A stretch of 5,228 nt of DNA from Synechococcales cyanobacterium PMM_0003 (GTDB lineage Bacteria > Cyanobacteriota > Cyanobacteriia > Pseudanabaenales > Pseudanabaenaceae). This document shows positions 1-5,228 of the stretch, in pieces. Below the pieces are notes generated by a model. The model saw nothing but the letters and a program-made list of their open reading frames with translations. It searched no databases and had not been told where the DNA came from. The first letter of the stretch is position 1. Each line of letters starts with the position of its first letter. The DNA lies in NCBI GenBank assembly GCA_949128015.1, contig CASBRC010000124.1, positions 1 through 5,228 of the forward strand, written 5' to 3'. Both the position numbers and the translations under genes were made by a program.

Positions 1-5
1 AAAAC

Positions 6-74
6 AAACCAAACCTAGATTTTTTATAAAAGCCACGCTTCGCGTGGCTTTTATAAAAAATCTAGGTTTGGTTT
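6..74. repeat. Perfect 33-bp-arm palindrome with 3-nt loop
   Basis: Positions 6-38 are the exact reverse complement of 42-74, with only TTC (39-41) between them. The apex is GC-rich (GCCACGC-TTC-GCGTGGC). The middle of each arm is A/T-rich (TTTTTTATAAAA and its complement) and the outer part reads AAACCAAACCTAGA. Pairing stops at 5/75 (C against A). The GC apex followed by TTTTAT on both strands would work as a bidirectional terminator for an unseen gene to the left, but the arm is much longer than a terminator needs. It could instead be a small dispersed palindromic element or a double-stranded RNA processing site. No target-site duplication can be judged because the left flank is cut by the window edge. 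The palindrome itself is certain; its role is inference. Confidence 0.9.
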
Positions 75-111
75 ACTCGAAATTTGCTGTAAGCTTGAAG
101 GATTTGTTTTT

Positions 112-156
112 TGGCTCTAAGAAAGGTTTCGTAATGCGCCTACTCTCTTAGAGCCA
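112..156. promoter_or_regulatory. 11-bp inverted repeat upstream of the HTH gene, possible operator or leader hairpin
   Basis: TGGCTCTAAGA (112-122) is matched exactly by TCTTAGAGCCA (146-156) across a 23-nt spacer. It lies 31 bp before the small HTH gene, in the only plausible promoter region for that gene. It also sits directly upstream of a TAAAAT box (160-165). The spacer is too long for a tight hairpin like the others here, so a two-site protein-binding operator is at least as likely as an RNA stem. Autoregulation by the downstream HTH protein is possible but is inference only. Confidence 0.45.
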
Positions 157-159
157 GTT

Positions 160-165
160 TAAAAT
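160..165 (+). promoter_or_regulatory. Possible -10 box for the HTH gene
   Basis: TAAAAT matches the sigma-70 type -10 consensus TATAAT at five of six positions and lies 21 bp before the ATG at 187. No good -35 box stands 17 bp upstream. An alternative pair, TTGAAG (95-100) and TAAGAA (118-123) with a 17-bp spacer, fits less well at the -10. This is a weak prediction. Confidence 0.25.
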
Positions 166-186
166 CATCCTGAAATCTCGTTAAAT

Positions 187-588
187 ATGATTATGAATAT
201 AAGCGATGACATGAGTTCTTCGTTTTCTAGCACTGAATCAAAGTCCGATCGCAATTATGAACTAATGGATGTAGAAGCAATCCAAAAATCTTTGGGGCGA
301 TCGCGTGCTTCTATATATCGCTATGCCAATACCGATCCAGTACAAGGCTTACTAAACTTGCCTTACGATCCAACTAGGCTAAACCCTGAATTACGCCAAA
401 GCGATCGCGAACCGTTATTATTTCATCCCACTGAAGTATCAAGGTTTGCACGGGATGTACTCAAGATGAAACAGGTGACAATTCAGGTGCAAGAGACTAC
501 ACAAAACGAGACTAATCGACTATTACGAGAAATTTTGCAAGAACTGCGATCGCTTAATATTGCGATCGCAGTTCTTCGCAATTCATAA
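187..588 (+). CDS. Small helix-turn-helix protein with C-terminal coiled coil, function unknown
   Basis: This gene encodes 133 residues that I cannot assign to a named protein. Residues 1-24 are polar and Ser-rich and probably disordered. Residues 27-48 (MDVEAIQKSLGRSRASIYRY and on) fit a helix-turn-helix, with DVEAIQKSL as the first helix and RASIYRYAN as the recognition helix. After a Pro/Leu-rich linker, PLLFHPTEVSRFARDVL (76-92) resembles the strand and last helix of excisionase- or MerR-type winged HTH domains. Residues 97-130 (QVTIQVQETTQNETNRLLRE and on) look like a short coiled coil, suggesting oligomerisation. A DNA-binding role is inferred. No clear ribosome binding site precedes the ATG at 187; starts at 193 and 211 are equally possible and lose only disordered residues. 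The gene converges on rpoC2 with 85 bp between stop codons. Three intact HIP1 octamers plus a fourth at its end support native cyanobacterial DNA rather than recent transfer. Confidence 0.75.
   Translation: MIMNISDDMSSSFSSTESKSDRNYELMDVEAIQKSLGRSRASIYRYANTDPVQGLLNLPYDPTRLNPELRQSDREPLLFHPTEVSRFARDVLKMKQVTIQVQETTQNETNRLLREILQELRSLNIAIAVLRNS
297..304. repeat. HIP1 octamer
   Basis: This is an intact GCGATCGC, the highly iterated palindrome of cyanobacterial genomes. It falls in the turn of the HTH, at codons for residues Gly37 to Arg40. Confidence 0.9.
401..408. repeat. HIP1 octamer
   Basis: This is a second intact GCGATCGC within the HTH gene, encoding part of QSDRE (residues 71-75). Confidence 0.9.
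539..576. repeat. Inverted repeat built from two HIP1 octamers, inside the 3' end of the HTH gene
   Basis: Positions 539-553 pair perfectly with 562-576 (15 bp) around an 8-nt loop, TTAATATT. Each arm contains one complete HIP1 site (546-553 and 562-569). The repeat encodes about the last dozen residues of the coiled coil (QELRSLNIAIAVL), ending 10 bp before the stop codon. It is therefore the first of three stem-loops in a row between 539 and 671. It could help end transcription or protect the mRNA 3' end, or it could simply come from HIP1 enrichment. Confidence 0.85.
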
Positions 589-589
589 C

Positions 590-632
590 CACAAAGAGAG
601 AGACGGCGCTTTGCGCCGTCTCTCTCTTTGTG
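590..632. terminator. Perfect 20-bp hairpin just after the HTH gene stop codon
   Basis: Positions 590-609 pair exactly with 613-632 around a TTT loop. The apex is ACGGCGC-TTT-GCGCCGT and the lower stem is an AG/CT repeat (GAGAGAGA). It begins one base after the stop codon of the HTH gene. There is no proper T tract on either side, so alone it is a poor intrinsic terminator; it may act together with the hairpin at 635-671 or block 3' exonucleases. The structure is certain and the terminator role is moderately likely. Confidence 0.6.
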
Positions 633-634
633 CC

Positions 635-671
635 AAAAAAGAAGGGTTCGCTATGCGAACCCTTCTTTTTT
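635..671. terminator. Bidirectional intrinsic terminator shared by the HTH gene and rpoC2
   Basis: Positions 635-651 pair perfectly with 655-671 (17 bp, loop TAT). The GC-rich part is GAAGGGTTCGC and its complement, flanked by six A on the left and six T on the right. Each strand therefore reads a stable stem followed by a run of U. The arm ends 2 bp past the rpoC2 stop codon, so the stem is well placed to end the rpo operon transcript. It also lies 46 bp past the stop of the convergent HTH gene. Confidence 0.88.
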
Positions 672-673
672 AT

Positions 674-3600
674 TTAGTCTTCATCTTCAAATTCGTCGTC
701 ATCCTCTTCTTCCTCATCTTCAAACTCGACATCATCATCAACCAGCTCATCGTCAAAACTACGACGACTGCGAGGTTTATCGACAACGCGAATTGGCTCG
801 ATCCGAGGTTCAATGATTTGATAATTGCGTGCAGTATTGTCATCAATGATTACATCATCTGCTTCTTCGTTATAGCCGAGATCTGGCTCATAGCCATTAT
901 CGACTTCAACAATCGGCGTATCGTAAGCATTAAAGCCCGTACCCGCAGGAATCAAACGACCGATAATGACGTTCTCCTTCAAGCCACGCAACCAGTCAGA
1001 CTTACCTTCAATGGCAGCCTCAGTGAGAACACGAGTCGTCTCTTGGAAACTAGCCGCCGAGATAAAGCTGTCGGTATTTAAACTTGCCTTAGTAATACCC
1101 ATCAACACAGGTGTGTAGTCCGCAGGCGCACCACCAGTAATATCCATCGCTTCGTTGATTTGTTCAACTTGATGCAGCTCAACCAGTTCACCGGGTAGAC
1201 GAGTAGTATCCCCGCCATCTTCGATGCGTACCTTTGAGGTCATCTGCTTGACGATTACCTCAATGTGCTTATCAGAAATATCTACACCTTGAGATTGGTA
1301 TACCGACTGCACTTCGTTCATCAAGAACTCTTGTACTTTCTGCAAACCAATTAGTGCCGCTTTTCTGACCCCAAGAGATTCCTTATAGGCATGGAAATAG
1401 ATCTCAAGGATGTCATGAGGATTTGCAGGCCCATCGGTGAGAGCTTCACCAGCCAAGAGCTTTTGACCATCAGAAACAATCACACTCTGACCTGCGTTGA
1501 ATGAATAATCATCATCCAAAACACCATCATCACCGAGTATTTTCACTTCAGGGTTGTCATCGGAGTCATAAGTAACTTGGGCAGTACCAGTAGTACGAGC
1601 AAGAACGCACATTTCCTTAGGCTTACGAGCTTCGAGGAGTTCTTCAATCCGAGGTAAACCTTGGATAATGTCTCCAGTTTTGGCACGCTCAAACACCAAC
1701 AGCGCAATATTGTCACCACGCTGAACAAGGTCAGCATCATGAATTTGCAACAAGGCTCCAGGCGATACGAGGTAAGGGCGACCAATTCTAAATACGACCT
1801 CACCATTCTCAACCTTAAGTACTTGTCCAGACTCTTCGGTAATTACGCCTTCACCGATCTCATCACCCGATCGCAATAGAGCGCCAGCTTTTACAGTTGG
1901 GGTCGGGCAGGTTGTAGTAATGCAATCGGTCTCAGTGACAACCAGCAAACGACGAACCACCTCAGAACCTTGACGAATACCACGGATTTTCCCTGGTTTC
2001 TTACAAAGAATTTCTGTACGAGCAACTACTGCACCTGGATCAATGCGATCGCCATCATTTACTAATAGTCTTGTCCGCGAATTACTGTGAGCAGGATCGC
2101 CTGATGTATCTTGACGAATTACCAAAGATTCTAGAATCACCAATTGCAAACGCAAGCTACCTGGATCGGCATCGTTAGGAATAAACTCAATATCCGCCGC
2201 CAATTGAGGTGCATCGGTGTCAACTTCTAACAACAATTGAGTTTTGAGTAACTCAACGCTGTCGATCGCTTTTACGCGATCGCCATCTTTATAAGGAATA
2301 CGTTGAACCGCACGTAAGCCAATCGAACGTCCTTCTTGGTTCACCGACTCTTGGCTCGGAACCGTTGGTACATCAGGCACTTGATACTCTTCTACAGGAC
2401 GCAGCAGCAAAGCTGGCCCCTCAGTCGAATCCAAATATTCCACATAGCGCAGTTCGGTCGCAATCAACCCTGGCATGATTTCCGTGCCTGGTTGAACCAA
2501 AGTCCCATTCTTTTGCATCGCCGTTTGAGGATCATCGACCAAGTGCAAATCACCTGGCTTAATCACAATTTCACGCAAAATATCATTCTTCTGGAATACT
2601 TCGACAACCCCTGCGGTTTGGCTGAAGATATCCTTGACAACTTCTGTACCAGCTTCAATAAACTGATTCTCTTCCACCATCAACAGCGAAGCATCTTTGT
2701 TAACTTCATGGGTTTCTTCAGGAACCCAGAGCAATGTGCCGCCCTTGACGACTTCATAACCCTGCTTGCCCTTGCTACGCTTAGCAACTTCTACACCAGC
2801 AAACTTGATAATACCGCCACTCTTAGTTTGGTAAGTATCATCAATTAGTTCGGCTACAACTTGATTGTTGATTAACTTCGTACCTGGTGAAGCCTTCAGT
2901 GAGAAGCTTTGACCGCCTTGAGTTTCAAGCACATAATGCTCACGACCTTGGTAGCTTTCCTCTTTGACGATCGCCTGATCCAAGATCACCGAAGCGGTAA
3001 TAATTTCCACTTCACGATTATGGCGACTATCTTCTTCACTAAGACGCACAACACCACCATGCTCAGTGATCAAGCGCGTTTCTGCAAGCACATCACCCTC
3101 TTCAACGTGCGCTTCATTTTTGACAGTTGGTTCCGCCGTCGGTGGTAGATCGTAAACCTCACCAGCCAAGACCCAAACCCGCCCTTTTTCACCACGAGCG
3201 ACATAACTGGTGTTACCTTGACGGTCTTTTTTCTCCTCGATCGCAAGATCCGAGAACAACACTTCACCAGCTAAACCAGTGTTGAGCGCTTTCGTCGCCT
3301 TCTCTGTCGTCTTGCGTGAAGTTTTACCTGTGATTGAGACCTCAGCCATCAACTGATTTGGAGTTACCTTCTGTCCATCACGTACCAACAGGGTTGAACC
3401 TTGGGTAACTGCATAAACACGCTTACCTTCAGAACTTTCCAAAGTGAAATCACCATTGGATTCCACAATAAACGCATCTTCGCCATGACGAGTACGCATA
3501 GGGCGAACTTTCAGCTTTTTATTATACTTAATCGTGCCATCGTGAGGAGCGCGTTGTTGTTCGGCAACTTCTCCAGTAAATACACCACCTGTGTGGAAAG

Positions 3601-4651
3601 TACGCATGGTCAACTGTGTACCAGGCTCACCGATAGACTGCGCGGCGATAATACCTACCGCTTCGCCAATATTTACCAATTCGAGGTGAGCCAAGCTCCA
3701 GCCATAGCACATCTGACAAACCGATCGCGTCGATTCGCAAGTAAAAGCCGAGCGCACACAAACTTCTTCAACCCCAGATTTGGCCGCGATCAAGGATAGC
3801 TCTTCGGAGATTTCTTGGTTACGCATCACGATAACTTCACCCGTTTTCGGATCGACGATAGGCTCAGCAGCTACTCGACCGAACAGGCGATCGGACAACT
3901 TGATCAGGGTCTTTTCCCCATCTTTCATTGCCTTTAGACGAATGCCACGAGTCGTACCACAATCGTTTTCACGCACAATTACATCTTGCGATACATCAAC
4001 CAGACGACGGGTGAGATATCCAGAGTCAGCCGTACGCAAAGCGGTATCTACTAGTCCCTTACGCGCACCGTAGGACGAAATAATATATTCAGTAACCGTC
4101 AGCCCTTCACGGAAGTTAGTTTTAATCGGTAAATCGATGATTTCTCCTTGTGGATCAGCCATCAAACCACGCATACCCACTAACTGCCGAACCTGTGAGA
4201 TATTGCCCCGAGCGCCAGAGAACGCCATCATATACACAGAGTTAAGGGGATCATTACTTTTAAAATTCTTCACCACCTCATCCTTGAGGTTCTCGTTAGC
4301 CACGTTCCATGTATCAATTACCTTTTGGAAACGTTCTACTTCCGTAATTTCGCCTCTTAAATAGCGACTTGCCGTCTCTTCGATCTCCAGTTCCGCAGCC
4401 GCTAACAAAGCTTTCTTACTGGCGGGAACTTGCAAATCTTCAATACTGATCGATACGCCAGCTTGCGTTGCATAGCGAAATCCCAGTGCTTTCAATTGGT
4501 CGGCAACATTAGCGGCGCTCGTTGTTCCATAATTCGTGAAAGCCCAAGCAATCAACTTTTTCAACTGCCCCTTATCAATCGTGCGATTGATAAAGCGCTG
4601 GGGCTTGTTATCGTTAGGCGAATCCGTGCTGTTAGTCGTGAAATCTGCCAT
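674..4651 (-). CDS. rpoC2: DNA-directed RNA polymerase subunit beta-prime (cyanobacterial C-terminal half of RpoC)
   Basis: Complete 1325-residue subunit of RNA polymerase, which makes RNA from DNA with RpoA, RpoB and RpoC1. The F-loop/bridge helix region is [13 protein letters not shown] (145) to about 222 ([20 protein letters not shown]). Cys231, 305, 312 and 315 match the spacing of the second zinc site of E. coli beta-prime (814, 888, 895, 898). The trigger loop begins at [20 protein letters not shown], with Met349 and His353 at the positions of catalytic Met932 and His936. It is then interrupted by SI3, about residues 355-985, and resumes at [22 protein letters not shown]3 shows repeated strands of the type LLVxDGxxVxxGxxIA (for example 420-436, 717-731, 861-877, 923-937), typical of sandwich-barrel hybrid motifs. 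The conserved C-terminal core ends near IPAGTGF (1234-1240), followed by an 85-residue tail ending in 21 acidic residues of 26. The ATG at 4651 lacks a clear Shine-Dalgarno sequence but gives the usual short leader before [14 protein letters not shown]. It lies 88 bp after rpoC1, probably in one operon. Confidence 0.98.
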   Translation of the reverse strand: MADFTTNSTDSPNDNKPQRFINRTIDKGQLKKLIAWAFTNYGTTSAANVADQLKALGFRYATQAGVSISIEDLQVPASKKALLAAAELEIEETASRYLRGEITEVERFQKVIDTWNVANENLKDEVVKNFKSNDPLNSVYMMAFSGARGNISQVRQLVGMRGLMADPQGEIIDLPIKTNFREGLTVTEYIISSYGARKGLVDTALRTADSGYLTRRLVDVSQDVIVRENDCGTTRGIRLKAMKDGEKTLIKLSDRLFGRVAAEPIVDPKTGEVIVMRNQEISEELSLIAAKSGVEEVCVRSAFTCESTRSVCQMCYGWSLAHLELVNIGEAVGIIAAQSIGEPGTQLTMRTFHTGGVFTGEVAEQQRAPHDGTIKYNKKLKVRPMRTRHGEDAFIVESNGDFTLESSEGKRVYAVTQGSTLLVRDGQKVTPNQLMAEVSITGKTSRKTTEKATKALNTGLAGEVLFSDLAIEEKKDRQGNTSYVARGEKGRVWVLAGEVYDLPPTAEPTVKNEAHVEEGDVLAETRLITEHGGVVRLSEEDSRHNREVEIITASVILDQAIVKEESYQGREHYVLETQGGQSFSLKASPGTKLINNQVVAELIDDTYQTKSGGIIKFAGVEVAKRSKGKQGYEVVKGGTLLWVPEETHEVNKDASLLMVEENQFIEAGTEVVKDIFSQTAGVVEVFQKNDILREIVIKPGDLHLVDDPQTAMQKNGTLVQPGTEIMPGLIATELRYVEYLDSTEGPALLLRPVEEYQVPDVPTVPSQESVNQEGRSIGLRAVQRIPYKDGDRVKAIDSVELLKTQLLLEVDTDAPQLAADIEFIPNDADPGSLRLQLVILESLVIRQDTSGDPAHSNSRTRLLVNDGDRIDPGAVVARTEILCKKPGKIRGIRQGSEVVRRLLVVTETDCITTTCPTPTVKAGALLRSGDEIGEGVITEESGQVLKVENGEVVFRIGRPYLVSPGALLQIHDADLVQRGDNIALLVFERAKTGDIIQGLPRIEELLEARKPKEMCVLARTTGTAQVTYDSDDNPEVKILGDDGVLDDDYSFNAGQSVIVSDGQKLLAGEALTDGPANPHDILEIYFHAYKESLGVRKAALIGLQKVQEFLMNEVQSVYQSQGVDISDKHIEVIVKQMTSKVRIEDGGDTTRLPGELVELHQVEQINEAMDITGGAPADYTPVLMGITKASLNTDSFISAASFQETTRVLTEAAIEGKSDWLRGLKENVIIGRLIPAGTGFNAYDTPIVEVDNGYEPDLGYNEEADDVIIDDNTARNYQIIEPRIEPIRVVDKPRSRRSFDDELVDDDVEFEDEEEEDDDEFEDED
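681..736. repeat. 33-bp direct duplication in the acidic tail of rpoC2
   Basis: Positions 681-703 and 714-736 agree at 20 of 23 bases and are offset by 33 bp, exactly 11 codons. In the protein this gives two copies of the pattern DDxEFEDE, with phenylalanines at 1310 and 1321. It looks like an in-frame duplication within the Asp/Glu-rich tail. Low-complexity GAT/GAA codon runs could produce part of this match by chance. Confidence 0.6.
2045..2052. repeat. HIP1 octamer in rpoC2
   Basis: This intact GCGATCGC lies within the SI3-coding part of rpoC2, at the codons for GDRID (residues 867-871). Confidence 0.9.
2263..2283. repeat. HIP1-containing small inverted repeat in rpoC2
   Basis: CGATCGC (2263-2269) pairs with GCGATCG (2276-2282) around TTTTAC; the right arm is part of an intact HIP1 octamer (2276-2283). 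A second 7-bp repeat, TTGAGTT/AACTCAA (2237-2243 and 2250-2256), lies just beside it. Both are in SI3 coding sequence (around [16 protein letters not shown]) and may have no function of their own. Confidence 0.55.
4572..4593. repeat. Perfect 10-bp inverted repeat near the start of rpoC2
   Basis: TTATCAATCG (4572-4581) is mirrored by CGATTGATAA (4584-4593) across only 2 bp. A further pairing of GCCCC (4567-4571) with GGGGC (4600-4604) could extend it on an imperfect stem. It begins 47 bases inside the rpoC2 reading frame and encodes the conserved segment [10 protein letters not shown]. The protein constraint may fully explain the repeat; an mRNA stem that affects early translation is possible. 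Confidence 0.45.
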
Positions 4652-4702
4652 GGTATTAAGCTATTAAATAATCTTTTGAGTAATTAATCGAAATTCTATA
4701 AC

Positions 4703-4735
4703 TTGTAATAGCAGTGCAAAGCATTGCTATTACAA
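4703..4735. repeat. Hairpin in the rpoC1-rpoC2 intergenic gap
   Basis: Positions 4703-4717 pair with 4721-4735 around an AAA loop, with one non-Watson-Crick position (4714/4724, an A against C in the minus-strand RNA). In the operon transcript the stem starts 4 bases after the rpoC1 stop codon. No U tract follows, so it is not a classical terminator. Its placement suits an RNA-processing, stability or translation-uncoupling element between the two polymerase cistrons. The remaining gap (4652-4702 and 4736-4739) shows no recognisable promoter and no strong ribosome binding site. Confidence 0.7.
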
Positions 4736-4739
4736 ACAT

Positions 4740-5228
4740 TTAGCTAGTTAGAGATGCATAAATGGCTTGATTGAAAATCACGCGCCCAGGAGTTGTTTTG
4801 ATATATTGAGAAATCAAGCCACCTTCAGCATCTTCACGAATACGTCGGAATTCAAATTCCTTCACCTTCGTACCATCTTCTGCAACTGTGACTTTAGGCT
4901 CTTCGTTTTCTTTTTCTTCGCCTTGTCCTTCAAGAACGCCCTCAAAACGCACCCAAACACTGGCATGAATATCAATTTCACGTTGTTCGTATGCCATCAC
5001 AACATCGTTGAAATTAGCAAAGTAACGCCCTTCACCTTTTTGTTTGTAAGGATTGTCAGTAGTGAGATAGTAACAGCCCAAAACCATATCTTGGCTAGGT
5101 GTAACGATCGGGCGACCTGTAGCAGGTGAAAGGATATTATTAGAAGCAAGCATTAACAGACGGGCTTCAGCCTGCGCTTCGATTGATAGAGGAACGTGAA
5201 CCGCCATCTGGTCACCGTCAAAGTCAGC
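4740..5228 (-). CDS. rpoC1: DNA-directed RNA polymerase subunit gamma (N-terminal half of RpoC), 3' part only
   Basis: The last 162 residues of RpoC1, open at the right window edge. The first visible residues are [20 protein letters not shown], the catalytic loop whose three aspartates hold the active-site magnesium; the Asn before it lies outside the window. Next come [20 protein letters not shown] and [12 protein letters not shown], strongly conserved in all bacterial beta-prime subunits. A short acidic/lysine segment ([20 protein letters not shown]) lies within the part that follows. The protein ends at [18 protein letters not shown], the point at which cyanobacteria split RpoC. From family knowledge the full protein would be about 620-630 residues. 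An ATG at 5207 is internal (the Met of DGDQM) and is not the start. RpoC1 and RpoC2 must assemble to form the active centre. The stop is 88 bp before rpoC2. Confidence 0.98.
   Translation of the reverse strand, partial: ADFDGDQMAVHVPLSIEAQAEARLLMLASNNILSPATGRPIVTPSQDMVLGCYYLTTDNPYKQKGEGRYFANFNDVVMAYEQREIDIHASVWVRFEGVLEGQGEEKENEEPKVTVAEDGTKVKEFEFRRIREDAEGGLISQYIKTTPGRVIFNQAIYASLTS

Noticed and set aside
6..74. Insertion-sequence end or CRISPR repeat
   Set aside because: It is a single copy in the window with no spacers, no transposase and no visible target duplication; only the palindrome can be supported.
560..1081. 173-residue plus-strand reading frame overlapping the terminator hairpins and the rpoC2 3' end
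   Set aside because: It runs antisense through well-conserved rpoC2 and through two hairpins, starts within the HTH gene, and its hydrophobic composition comes from the complement of acidic codons.
1543..1812. 89-residue minus-strand reading frame inside rpoC2
   Set aside because: It is an alternative frame of rpoC2 with no recognisable domain; the rpoC2 frame here encodes conserved sequence ([20 protein letters not shown]).
2336..2848. 170-residue plus-strand reading frame opposite SI3
   Set aside because: It is a shadow of rpoC2, with no start signal, no domain, and a His/Phe/Asn-rich composition expected from the opposite strand.
4693..4700. TATAGAAT on the minus strand as an internal promoter for rpoC2
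   Set aside because: It matches a -10 box only in part and has no acceptable -35 box at the right spacing; the gap is A/T-rich and such matches are expected by chance.
4767..5129. 120-residue plus-strand reading frame opposite rpoC1
   Set aside because: It is antisense to highly conserved RpoC1 sequence and rich in Phe/Thr from the complement of Glu/Lys codons.
674..5228. rpoC1/rpoC2 as a frameshifted or disrupted rpoC
   Set aside because: The split at this position, with separate start and stop codons, is the normal arrangement in cyanobacteria and plastids, and both proteins show intact conserved motifs.

Overview
This window comes from a cyanobacterium. Three observations show this. The largest subunit of RNA polymerase is split into RpoC1 (gamma) and RpoC2 (beta-prime). 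RpoC2 carries an insertion of about 630 residues inside its trigger loop. The cyanobacterial octamer HIP1 (GCGATCGC) occurs six times. Moderate GC content and the abundance of perfect, tightly looped palindromes with a GC-N3-GC apex remind me of Pseudanabaena-type filamentous cyanobacteria, but that finer placement is only a guess.

Layout. Positions 1-186 hold no gene. They contain a perfect 33-bp-arm palindrome (6-74), then a looser inverted repeat (112-156) and a possible -10 box upstream of a small plus-strand gene (187-588). That gene encodes a 133-residue protein with an excisionase/MerR-like helix-turn-helix and a short C-terminal coiled coil. Its last codons lie in a HIP1-HIP1 inverted repeat (539-576). 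Between this gene and the convergent rpoC2 gene sit two perfect hairpins only 2 bp apart (590-632 and 635-671); the second has T tracts on both strands and looks like a bidirectional terminator. The minus strand from 4651 to 674 is a complete rpoC2 (1325 aa). An 88-bp gap with another hairpin (4703-4735) separates it from the 3' end of rpoC1 (4740-5228, cut by the window edge exactly at the NADFDGD active-site loop).

How the genes work together. RpoC1 supplies the clamp and the catalytic Mg-binding loop. RpoC2 supplies the bridge helix, the second zinc site, the trigger loop and the cyanobacterial SI3 insertion. Together they replace the single RpoC of most bacteria. They are read in the order rpoC1-rpoC2, presumably from the rpoB operon, and transcription ends at the hairpins at 590-671. 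The small HTH protein has no visible functional link to polymerase beyond sharing this terminator region.

I see no mobile element with a transposase, no CRISPR array, no tRNA or rRNA and no phage or defence system. The most unexplained material is the family-like set of tight hairpins around the genes. Nothing here amounts to a clear new biological system.
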